Assembly: GCA_963784995.1 (NCBI GenBank)
Contig: CAWATZ010000004.1
Location: 372,001-436,000, forward strand
Reading direction: 5' to 3'
Length of the DNA: 64,000 nt
Origin: CAWATZ01 sp963784995
GTDB taxonomy: Bacteria; Planctomycetota; Planctomycetia; Gemmatales; Gemmataceae
Positions 10,181 through 17,172 of the stretch are shown piece by piece. The notes beneath the pieces are model-generated. The model ran no database searches. It was given only the letters and a program-made list of their open reading frames with translations, and had not been told where the DNA came from. Every line of letters begins with the position of its first letter. Position 1 is the stretch's first letter. The position numbers were made by a program, and so were the translations under genes.

Positions 10181-10621
10181 ATGGACATCGAAACCTTGCG
10201 CGTGCGGGTCTCGGGTGAGGAAATTAACGCCCTGGTCAAGGAGCGGGTGCCCGAGGAGGCAGGGGTCCGCGATCTGCGGATCATCCCGACCGCCGAGGGC
10301 GTGCAAATGACCGGCCGCTACACCGGGATGCTGCTGCCACTGGGCTTTGATCTGCTCTGGGTGTGCAGTGTCACGGCAGGCCAGCTCCGGGCCCAGCTCT
10401 CCCAGGTGCGCGTGGCCGGCTTCCCGGCCACCAAGCTGCGCGGCGTCCTGCTCGGCGTCCTGTCCGAGTATCTGACCAGCCAAGCCGGCATCCAAATCCA
10501 GGAAGACGTGATCCTGTTCGACGTCGATGCGTTTCTCCGGGCCCAGGACATTCCGGTCCGGGTGACCCTGACGGCTGTCCATTGCCAGGCTGGGTGGATT
10601 GTCCTGGAAGCGGGGTGCTGA
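10181..10621 (+). CDS. Hypothetical protein, possible LmeA/DUF2993-like fold
   Basis: The protein has 146 residues from the ATG at 10181. The frame is open upstream to 10010, but that part overlaps the preceding gene and looks random. The sequence (MDIETLRVRVSGEEINALV, then GVRDLRIIPTAEGVQMTGRY and a closing VTLTAVHCQAGWIVLEAG) alternates beta strands with an initial helix, which resembles the lipid-binding DUF2993/LmeA family. That assignment is by eye and weak. There is no signal peptide. It lies 74 nt after the jelly-roll gene on the same strand. Its stop codon overlaps the first base of a large inverted repeat. Confidence 0.6.
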   Translation: MDIETLRVRVSGEEINALVKERVPEEAGVRDLRIIPTAEGVQMTGRYTGMLLPLGFDLLWVCSVTAGQLRAQLSQVRVAGFPATKLRGVLLGVLSEYLTSQAGIQIQEDVILFDVDAFLRAQDIPVRVTLTAVHCQAGWIVLEAGC

Positions 10622-10819
10622 GCATGTCCGAGCCGCGCACGCAGCGCAGCGGAGTAAGGCGAACGGCAGGCCCAAAGTAGCCATCACGCTCCGCGTGATG
10701 CAGCCTCATCACGCGGAGCGTGATGGCTACTTTGGGTAGGTTTTCTCCTGCCGCTCGCCTAAGCGGCCGTCCGGCGGACCGCTTACTCCGCTGCGCTGCG
10801 TGCGCGGCTCGGACATGCT
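10621..10819. repeat. Nested inverted repeats, 38-nt outer and 30-nt inner perfect arms
   Basis: The outer arms 10621-10658 and 10782-10819 are exact reverse complements. The inner arms 10671-10700 and 10707-10736 are exact reverse complements around a 6-nt loop. The inner element carries the words CACGCGGAGCGTGA and GGCTACTTTGGG, the same family that lies in tandem inside the HzsA-like gene at 17628-17789. The outer pair looks like a different element into which the inner one inserted. It begins on the last base of a stop codon and ends 18 nt before the stop of the convergent L7/L12-like gene. Confidence 0.9.
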
Positions 10820-10837
10820 GTGTGCCAGAACTCCAAG

Positions 10838-11234
10838 TCACACCAGCTTCACCTGTCCGCCAGCCAGCTCCAGCTTCTGCTTGAAGCGCTCGGCCTCTTC
10901 CGGCGCCAGGTCCCTGGCCAGCACCACCGGCAGGTTCTCGATCAGGGCCCGGGCCTCGATCAGCCCCAGCGGGAGCAGCTCGCGGAGGGCCCGGATCAGG
11001 ACCAGCTTGCGGATCGAATCGTAGCCCTCCAGCTGGACGGCCCGAAGCGGATCAGGCTCCGGCTCAGGAACGACCGTTCCCGGGTCAGGAACGATGCGGA
11101 GGGGCAGCGCCTCGGCCCGGAGGCCGTGGGTCGTCTCCAGGTAGCGGCACAGCTCTTTCGCCTCGCTCCCGGTCAAGGTGGCGATGCGATCCCCCAGGTC
11201 GAGGATCTCGGCGGGGTACGATGCGCATCACCAT
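10838..11234 (-). CDS. Ribosomal protein L7/L12-like protein with a start-proximal frameshift
   Basis: The conserved part (10838-11218) matches bL12. An N-terminal helix region (EILDLGDRIATLTGSEAKEL) is followed by a linker of Pro/Glu and a C-terminal domain with RALRELLPLGLIEARALIE and EEAERFKQKLELAGGQVKLV. The body frame has no ATG, only TTG at 11176, which would cut off conserved residues. A good start, AAGGAAGG followed by ATG at 11234 and 11228, lies one frame away. Removing one base at 11219 joins them as MRIYPAEILDLGD. One extra base is therefore the simplest explanation. This is not the ribosomal gene itself (no rplJ or rpoB nearby) but a stand-alone paralogue, as is frequent in this family. 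Confidence 0.6.
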
Positions 11235-11424
11235 ACAGCACCTTCCTTTCCAGACAGCGATTTCGTTCGGACGTTCCCTCCAGACACGCCGCTCAGGAGC
11301 CAGGTTCGGGAACGCATCGCGTTTTTTCGCTGATCCTGTTGACATCGCGCCGGAGCCGGGACACACTGAGTTACCGATCCTGGTTTCAAGGAACTCCGCG
11401 AACACATCCAAAGGAGACGCAGCG

Positions 11425-12540
11425 ATGCAACCAAGGCAACACGGACTGAGACTGCTGATCGTGGCCCTTCTGGTCGGGAACGTTCCGGCCAGAGCCGCCG
11501 ACACCCCCGAAGAGGCGAAGGCGATCCAGCTGATCGAGAAACTGGGAGGCAAGGTCATCCGGGACGGCCGGCGCACGGGCACTCCCGTTGTCGGCGTGGA
11601 ACTGGACGGCACCCGGGCGACCGATGGCCTCCTCAAGGAACTGGCCGTCTTCAAGCAGTTGCACAGGCTCAGCCTGGAGAAGACGGCCGTCACCGATAAC
11701 GGACTGAAGAACCTGGCCGGGCTCAAGGGACTGCAGAAGCTGAACCTGGACGGCACCGCCGTGACGGACTCGGGCCTGAAAGCCCTGGCCGGTCTGACGG
11801 GCCTGGAGGAGCTAAGCCTGGATCACACGGCGGTGACCGCCTCGGGTCTGGGTAACCTGTCGGGCTTGAAGAACCTGCAAAAGCTGCGCTTGCCGGAGGC
11901 GGCCCGAACGGATCAGGGGCTCCGGGCCTTGCTGCGACTGACCAAACCGACGCTCCTCAACCTGTCGGGCTGGAAGATCACCGACACGGGACTGAAGGAC
12001 CTGCTCCCCCAGAAGCAAGTGGTCCGGCTGAACCTGGATCGGACGGGTGTGACCGACAGCGGCCTGAAGATCGTGGCCGAGATGGCGCAGCTGACCCGGC
12101 TCGACCTGGACCGGACGACCGTCACCGACAGCGGTCTGAAGGAGCTGGCCCGGCTGCCGCGGTTGCAGGCGCTCGGCCTGGACGGCACAGCGGTGACGGA
12201 CTCCGGGCTGAAACATTTGGCCGGACTGAAACTGCAACTGCTGAACCTGGACGGCACCGGTGTGACCGACAAGGGCCTGCAGACCATCGGTGCCATGAAA
12301 GGGCTCAAGGAACTGAGCCTGGAGAAGACCGCCGTCACCGACTCGGGACTGAAGAACCTGTCGGGGCTGACCGGCCTGCAAAAGCTGATGCTCAACGACA
12401 CGGCTGTCACCGACGTGGGGCTCAAGGAGATCGCGGCCTTGAAGGGCTTGCAGACCCTGGGACTGAAGAACGTCAAGGCGACCGCGAATGGTCTGACGGC
12501 GTTGCAGAAAGCGCTGCCGAAGTGCAAGGTGGTCCGGTGA
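11425..12540 (+). CDS. Secreted leucine-rich repeat protein
   Basis: The protein has 371 residues from the ATG at 11425, preceded by AAAGGAG at a good distance. The longer open frame from 11221 is not used. Residues 1-25 form a signal peptide (LLIVALLVGNVPARA, cleavage near ARA-AD). From about residue 60 to the end there are LRRs of about 23-24 residues of the type L-x-x-L-x-L-x-x-T-x-V-T-D-x-G-L, with the phrase TAVTDSGLK recurring almost unchanged. Such repeats usually bind protein. The repeats are very regular, which suggests recent internal duplication. No enzyme domain is present. The gene converges on the HAD hydrolase downstream. Confidence 0.85.
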   Translation: MQPRQHGLRLLIVALLVGNVPARAADTPEEAKAIQLIEKLGGKVIRDGRRTGTPVVGVELDGTRATDGLLKELAVFKQLHRLSLEKTAVTDNGLKNLAGLKGLQKLNLDGTAVTDSGLKALAGLTGLEELSLDHTAVTASGLGNLSGLKNLQKLRLPEAARTDQGLRALLRLTKPTLLNLSGWKITDTGLKDLLPQKQVVRLNLDRTGVTDSGLKIVAEMAQLTRLDLDRTTVTDSGLKELARLPRLQALGLDGTAVTDSGLKHLAGLKLQLLNLDGTGVTDKGLQTIGAMKGLKELSLEKTAVTDSGLKNLSGLTGLQKLMLNDTAVTDVGLKEIAALKGLQTLGLKNVKATANGLTALQKALPKCKVVR

Positions 12541-12556
12541 GAGAGTTTGGAGCGGT

Positions 12557-13279
12557 TCATCCACGAAGGAAATCGCCGGAAAAGTAGCCCGGGATCTTTC
12601 CAGCCCGCGCGCTGCCGGGCAGCAGCATCGCCAGGTCGTAATCCAGCAGGGCCGCAATCCGGTCGATGGCCACGTCCGCCGGCGGGTTCTCGGCCAGCAC
12701 GTGCGGATCCAGCGCATACCGGCCCTGCCTGGGAAACACGGTCGTGACCCGATCTCCCCAGATGCGTTTCACCGCCGTCAGGATGCGCAGCTTGTCGTCC
12801 ACGAAGACGTAGTGCCGGGCCGGGAAGCGGCGGGCAATGTCGTCCAGCTCCTGCTCCTTGTGGATGTAGATCAGCACGCCCTGGGCTTCCTTCCAGATGC
12901 CCGAGCGCTCGACCTTGAGCGGCTGGAAGATCACGTCGCCGTCCGACACGATGACGGTCGGACCCCAGGAGCGGAGCCGGCGCAGCACGTCCAGGGCCCG
13001 GGGATACAGCCGGCTGCCAAAGGGATAGTCGATCAGGTAGGACGACATCGACAGCAGTTCCAGGTCGTGCGGGTTCTCGACCCGGTAGCGCTGCAGAGCG
13101 CCGAGATAGTCGCGATAGCCCAGCGTCGCGAACAGCTCCTCCAGGATGGTCCAGTAGCGGTCCCGGCACGCGGCCCCGAAGGATCGCTCCAGGTGGCAGC
13201 GCAGGTCATCCTGGATGCCATCGTTGTCCAGCAGCGTATTGTCCACGTCCACCAGAAAACAAACAGGGCTGAGTGACAT
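12557..13279 (-). CDS. HAD-superfamily hydrolase
   Basis: The protein has 240 residues. HAD motif I is DVDNTLLDND near residues 11-20 (nucleophile Asp and the general acid Asp two residues later), motif II is the Ser of VSDGD near 113, the motif III lysine is in IHKEQELDD, and the motif IV acidic pair is in FVDDK near 176. An all-helical cap lies between motifs I and II. This is a cytoplasmic phosphatase or dehalogenase-type enzyme of unknown substrate. The gene is convergent with the LRR gene and separated from it by only 16 nt, with no obvious terminator between. Confidence 0.85.
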   Translation of the reverse strand: MSLSPVCFLVDVDNTLLDNDGIQDDLRCHLERSFGAACRDRYWTILEELFATLGYRDYLGALQRYRVENPHDLELLSMSSYLIDYPFGSRLYPRALDVLRRLRSWGPTVIVSDGDVIFQPLKVERSGIWKEAQGVLIYIHKEQELDDIARRFPARHYVFVDDKLRILTAVKRIWGDRVTTVFPRQGRYALDPHVLAENPPADVAIDRIAALLDYDLAMLLPGSARAGKIPGYFSGDFLRG

Positions 13280-13310
13280 TCCGCCGCCGCCTCCAGGTAC
13301 TGACGCCCCT

Positions 13311-13335
13311 CGTTCCCGGGCTCTGCCTGGGAACG
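13311..13335. repeat. Short palindrome CGTTCCC...GGGAACG
   Basis: A 25-bp interrupted palindrome with one mismatch per arm, of the type CGTTCCC-n-GGGAACG. It lies upstream of the HAD gene and just before an unusual AT-containing GATTATAGGAGG stretch. Confidence 0.5.
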
Positions 13336-13379
13336 ATTATAGGAGGAAACGGAAGTCCCGGCTTCCGTGTGGATTCCTG

Positions 13380-13897
13380 ATTACCGCTCTTGCGGACCAC
13401 CAGCGGTTGACCGACAATGAAGTGAGCGCAGCCATGCACCAGGCAGACCGAGAGCCAGACCATCCCGGGCACGGTGCCGGCGCGACGGCTGCTGCGACGG
13501 GAGCATTTTCGCTTGTTGTACCAAGCCAATGCCGTGGATCTGGCCCGGGTGCCTGACATCGGGTTGATCCTTTAGAACCACTAACCGAATGGCGAGCGGC
13601 GCGGCGTCAGCCCACCGGTAGAAGGCTTTACCGGCGGGCTGACGCCGCGCCGCTCGCCATTCGGTTAGTGCCTCCAACGAAGAAGCGAAAAAAACATTCG
13701 GCGGCGACTCAGTACGTTACGTCTTCTGGCAGGAGTCCGAACGGCGCTCACTGGACTTCCCGGTGCGCTGGCTGGTGCAGCAGTGGCGCGAAGCGCAATG
13801 GAAGGCCCTGGCCGCCGTCCGGGCCGTCGATGCCCTGGCCGAGGAGTGCCGCGGTTACCTCCGCGAGCATGCTTCCTGCCCCACTCCGGCCGCCTGA
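13380..13897 (+). pseudogene. Decayed 3' part of a probable HD-domain phosphohydrolase, split by a palindromic element
   Basis: Three coding-looking pieces lie in order. 13380-13465 reads ADHQRLTDNEVSAAMHQA. A second frame, about 13466-13575, reads ARRLLRREHFRLLYQANAVD and ends at TAG 13573. After the inverted repeat 13579-13670, a third piece to TGA 13895 reads FGGDSVRYVFWQESERRSLD-FPVRW and ends RGYLREHAS. The order LTDxEV, then LLxRxHFRLLY, then LDFPV fits the C-terminal half of HD-superfamily phosphohydrolases (COG1078-like), recognised from memory. The catalytic HD domain is absent. No start codon or RBS is present, so it cannot be a working gene. Confidence 0.45.
13579..13670. repeat. 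Inverted repeat, 42-nt arms (GGCGAGCGGCGCGGCGTCAG family)
   Basis: The arms 13579-13620 and 13629-13670 pair with a single mismatch around an 8-nt loop. The same core recurs as a perfect inverted repeat at 52510-52586, which defines a dispersed family. Here it separates two pieces of a decayed coding sequence. Confidence 0.9.
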
Positions 13898-13905
13898 GCG
13901 TGGCG

Positions 13906-15237
13906 TCAGAACTGGACCGCGCTGCCAAAGCGGTCCCGCAGGGCCTGGCGGCTTGCCTCACTGAGCACAGTGCCTGTCAGGTCCAATCCCGTCAGGTTCG
14001 CCAGGTGCGGCGATTGCACCAGGGCTTTTGCTCCCTCGGCGCCGAGGGTGATGTCCGTCAGGTGCAGGTAGGTCAGGCGAGCCAGCGTGGCGGAGGAGGC
14101 CAGCGCCTGAACTCCAGCGTCGCTGATCGGATTGCATCCTAGACTCAGAGCGGTTAGTCGAGCCAGGTAGGGCGACAAGGCCAGGGCGCGGACTCCCTCG
14201 TCGCCAACGGCGTTGCCGCTCAGGTCGAGCAAGTGGAGACGGGCCGGATGCGGCCGCTCGGCCAGGGCCAGCGCTCCCGCGTTGCCGATCCCGGCACCAA
14301 ACAGCTCCAGTTCGGCCAGCAGGGCCAATCGGAGAGAGGCCGCCAGGGATCGCAGTCCTTCATCTCCGACATTCGTGAACCCCAGGCGGAGAGTGCGAAG
14401 CCGCGGCGGACACCACTCCGCCAGCGCCTGCGCTCCCTGGGCGCCGATCTCATTGCCCGACAGGGCCAGCGTGGTGAGTTGGTTCAGCGCAGGCGAACGG
14501 AACAGGGTCTGGACACCCGAATCGGTGAGGGAGGTGTTCCCGAGGTCGAGATCCGTCAACCCGGTCAGGTGGGGAGAAGCCGCCAGGATCGTCGCGGCTG
14601 CATCCCCCAGCCGGTTGTTGGCCAGGTCGAGAAACGTGAGCCGGGCCAGCCGGGAACAATCGGCCAGGGCCTGCACGCCGCGTTCGCTCATTTCGTTGCC
14701 GTGCAGGTCCAGCCGCCGCAGGTTGGACAGAGACGAGGAACGGGCCAGACTCTGAACAAACTCGTCCTCCAGCTGGTTGTACGACAGGTCCAGGCCCGTC
14801 AACTGCCGCAGGACCGAATGGCCGAACAGATCCGCCAATCGCTCGGCGTCACCCAGGGCCAGGTTTTCGACCCACGCCCAGGCCCCCGTCCAGCCCACCG
14901 CCTCGTCGGCGACGCGAACCAGCTCGCGGGCCGAACAGGTCAGCCACAGCAGCCCTCGTTTCCACTTCTCCTCGTCCGGCTGCAGTTGTTCCAGCGGCCC
15001 GAGCCAGTGATCTTCGTATCGTTCCAGCAGTTCGTCTGCCTGGCGCTCAAGTTCCTTCCGGAGTGGGTGGGACTGCTGCAGCCTGGCGGCCTGGCACTGC
15101 AAACGGATGAACTGGCCGCGCTCCTCGTCGCCGTGGTCGGCCAGGAAGTCGGCCAGGATCAGCCGGGGTGTATCGTCCTCCGGCGTCTCCTTGGCCGCGT
15201 GGAGGAAGGACAGCAGTTGTGCGTCGTCGGAGGCCAC
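13906..15237 (-). CDS. TIGR02996-domain leucine-rich repeat protein
   Basis: The protein has 443 residues from a GTG at 15237, preferred because GGAAAGGAG lies 7 nt upstream and the TIGR02996 domain begins right after it. An ATG at 15294 is possible but gives an unconserved leader. Residues 3-50 are the planctomycete repeat-companion domain TIGR02996 (FLHAAKETPEDDTPRLILAD, then FLADHGDEERGQFIRLQC). A helical linker follows, with WKRGLLWL and AWAWVENL. From about residue 145 there are about 10 ribonuclease-inhibitor-like LRRs (LTxLDLxxNxLxDxGVQAL). It is cytoplasmic by sequence. The family is strongly amplified in Gemmataceae and its function is unknown. It is a paralogue of the genes at 45701-46882 and 46891-47823. 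Confidence 0.85.
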   Translation of the reverse strand: MASDDAQLLSFLHAAKETPEDDTPRLILADFLADHGDEERGQFIRLQCQAARLQQSHPLRKELERQADELLERYEDHWLGPLEQLQPDEEKWKRGLLWLTCSARELVRVADEAVGWTGAWAWVENLALGDAERLADLFGHSVLRQLTGLDLSYNQLEDEFVQSLARSSSLSNLRRLDLHGNEMSERGVQALADCSRLARLTFLDLANNRLGDAAATILAASPHLTGLTDLDLGNTSLTDSGVQTLFRSPALNQLTTLALSGNEIGAQGAQALAEWCPPRLRTLRLGFTNVGDEGLRSLAASLRLALLAELELFGAGIGNAGALALAERPHPARLHLLDLSGNAVGDEGVRALALSPYLARLTALSLGCNPISDAGVQALASSATLARLTYLHLTDITLGAEGAKALVQSPHLANLTGLDLTGTVLSEASRQALRDRFGSAVQF

Positions 15238-15340
15238 GGCCGCGCTCCTTTCCTGGCTGAGAGCGTTCCCTGGAGAGTATACCGGAAGCGGCAACCTCGG
15301 CGACCTGACGCGGGAGCAGCCAATCGGGACGAGAGAACTC

Positions 15341-15346
15341 TATAAT
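15341..15346 (+). promoter_or_regulatory. Candidate -10 box TATAAT
   Basis: A perfect TATAAT lies in an otherwise GC-rich intergenic region, about 120 nt upstream of the ATG at 15471. No good -35 is seen 16-18 nt before it, so this is a -10-only candidate. On the opposite strand a TATACT at 15281-15276 could serve the LRR gene. Confidence 0.35.
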
Positions 15347-15470
15347 CTCCTGGCCCCTGAGACCGACGCTGCCTTCAAATCGGGGACGCTCCTGAACCAG
15401 CGGGACCGCTCTTGTGTCATTCGCGGGGAGATTCCATCTTTCCGCCGATGTCGGTCAGAGGAGCAGGACG

Positions 15471-16070
15471 ATGACCGCGACAGAGTGGCTGACGAGTGAG
15501 GATGCCTGTGCCATGCTCCAGCAACTCTTGCCTGCCACAGGACGTCAGCGCAAACTGCGCCTCTTTGCCTGCGCCACGTGCCGGCGGGTTGTCGAAGGAT
15601 TGGATTCCGAGCGCGGGCGCAAAGCGGTGGACGTGGCCGAAGAGTTTGCGGACGGGTTAGCGTACAAGCGACGGATGGCTGCTGCACGAGCCGCTGCCAA
15701 AAGCGGCTTACCCCGAGCAGTAGCGCACGACCTGGCCTGGTATGCCGCCGCGGTTGCAGCTGCCAGGGCGAAGCCTTCAAGCGTTGCGAGTGACCTGTTG
15801 CGGGACATTTTCGGCAGCCCCTTCCAGCCCTTGCCCTCTGTTGATCGCTCCCTGCTAACTCAGAACGACTTCCTGGTAGTGAAGCTCGCCCAGGCCGCAT
15901 ACAACGAGCGCATCACGCCCCAAGGAAACCTCGACCCATTTCGCCTTGGTGTTCTTGCGGATGCCGTTGAAGAGGCTGGTGGGCCGCAAGAGCTGGTGGA
16001 ACACCTGCGGAGACCTGGCCCCCACTATCGGGGCTGTATCGCGATCGACTTGCTGACGGGCCGCGAGTGA
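15471..16070 (+). CDS. Gemmataceae paralogous family protein (EWL...LFACATCRR)
   Basis: The protein has 199 residues from the ATG at 15471, which follows AGAGGAGCAGG. The opening MTATEWL, the RKLRLFACATCRRV motif near residues 27-40, a central Ala-rich helical stretch, LLRDIFGSPFQP and a closing RRPGPHYRGCIAIDLL are the hallmarks of a family found in many copies in Gemmata-type genomes (recognised from memory). No enzymatic motif is known. The two cysteines of CxxC could bind metal. There is no signal peptide. It is probably monocistronic, divergent from the LRR gene. Confidence 0.75.
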   Translation: MTATEWLTSEDACAMLQQLLPATGRQRKLRLFACATCRRVVEGLDSERGRKAVDVAEEFADGLAYKRRMAAARAAAKSGLPRAVAHDLAWYAAAVAAARAKPSSVASDLLRDIFGSPFQPLPSVDRSLLTQNDFLVVKLAQAAYNERITPQGNLDPFRLGVLADAVEEAGGPQELVEHLRRPGPHYRGCIAIDLLTGRE

Positions 16071-16351
16071 TGTGGGAACTGGGGTCGTCCTATGGCGCCC
16101 TCAACGCGATACCAGACAATGCCTCAGGCGGGTACGAAGCCCTCGCAGATTGCGGAGAATGGATGCCCGGCGCCAAGTGGAATGCCAGGAGTTGCCGGCA
16201 AGAGTCCGTCGGTCAGCCCCGAATACCCTGACAGATGGCAGGCACACAGAAAAATGGCACTCTGTGACGCTCCTCCGTCAGCGACCGGCACTTTGGGGCC
16301 TCTCGGCCACGCACGCCTTTTTGGCAGGCAAGGCAGGCACGCTCGGCCGGT
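16071..16351. other. Intergenic region, possibly a 54-codon ORF
   Basis: An ATG at 16069 overlaps the TGA of the preceding gene (TGATG) and opens a frame of about 54 codons ending near 16233. Its peptide (MWELGSSYGALNAIPDNASG...) has plausible composition but no recognisable family and no RBS of its own. The remaining DNA up to the convergent HzsA-like gene shows nothing clear. Confidence 0.25.
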
Positions 16352-17172
16352 TCAGCGACCGGCCGAGAACGTCCGCTCGATCCGCGTCACGTTCCCCTGC
16401 CGATCCTTGATGCTGACCGTCAGCTTGCCCCGCGCCACGGACAGCGGTGCGGCCAGCCGCAGCGCCCAGACCTGCGGATCGCCGCGCTCGAGCTTCGGTG
16501 CCAGGTTCTGGCCCGCCGGGACACCGTTGACCGCGAAGTCCGCGATCACCGCCAAGCTGTTCGCATCCAGGCCGCCGTAGTCGTACGCACCGATCAGGAT
16601 GCGCTCCAGCGGCGGATTCGCACCCGCTTGCGGTGAGGTCAGCGTCAAGGTGGGTCGCTGGTCGTCGAGCATCCAGCCGAACCCGGTCGCTTCCGGCCTG
16701 GCGGCGTCGTAATCCAGGTCGATCGGGCAGCCCAGGTCAATCCAGCGCACCAGCGTCCGGCGGTCCTCGTCGGTCAGCGGCGCAACCTTGATCGGCTTGC
16801 CGTCGGGCCCCTTGTACGTGCCGGCGACGGCCTCGGGCGGCGGCATGACGCTGCCGGTGTAATCGAGGTCGGCCCGGTTGCGGTTGGCGGCGATGTTCGC
16901 CACCGGCTCGCCCTTGAGCTGGAGCGTCCGCGGGTCGCCGGGGACCGTCTCGGTCGGGAAATCGTCGTTGCTCCAACCGTCCAGCCGCTTGCCGTGGACC
17001 TTCCAGATCAGCAGACTGCGGCGCGACTGGAACATGCGGACGTAGCGCGAGGCGTTGTGGTGCCGCCAGCTGCCGATGATCGGCTTGTGTCCGAAGCGGC
17101 CCGCGTAATCCATCGCCAGCCGGTAGTAGGTGCCGGGCACGTCGTCGGCGTTGGGCAGGCTGACGATGGCTT
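16352..17172 (-). CDS. HzsA-like c-type cytochrome, C-terminal part, separated by a frameshift
   Basis: This is the continuation of the gene at 17008-19620 in another frame. It reads IVSLPNADDVPGTYYRLAMD, then a Pro-rich segment with MPPPEAVAGTYKGPDGKPIK, LTDEDRRTLVRWIDLGCPID and a C-terminal beta-sandwich ending SIKDRQGNVTRIERTFSAGR. The join lies at 17168-17172. The DNA there reads AAGCC on the coding strand where AAGGCC would restore D-D-D-K-A-I-V-S-L. A single missing G explains everything. The TDEDRxTLVRWIDLGCPID phrase is typical of planctomycete periplasmic cytochrome proteins. It has no start of its own and cannot be an independent gene. Confidence 0.65.

Noticed and set aside
16069..16233. 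Small ORF of 54 codons overlapping the stop of the preceding gene
   Set aside because: It has coupling geometry (TGATG) but no RBS of its own, no recognisable family and no second line of support. It is mentioned only in the intergenic note.
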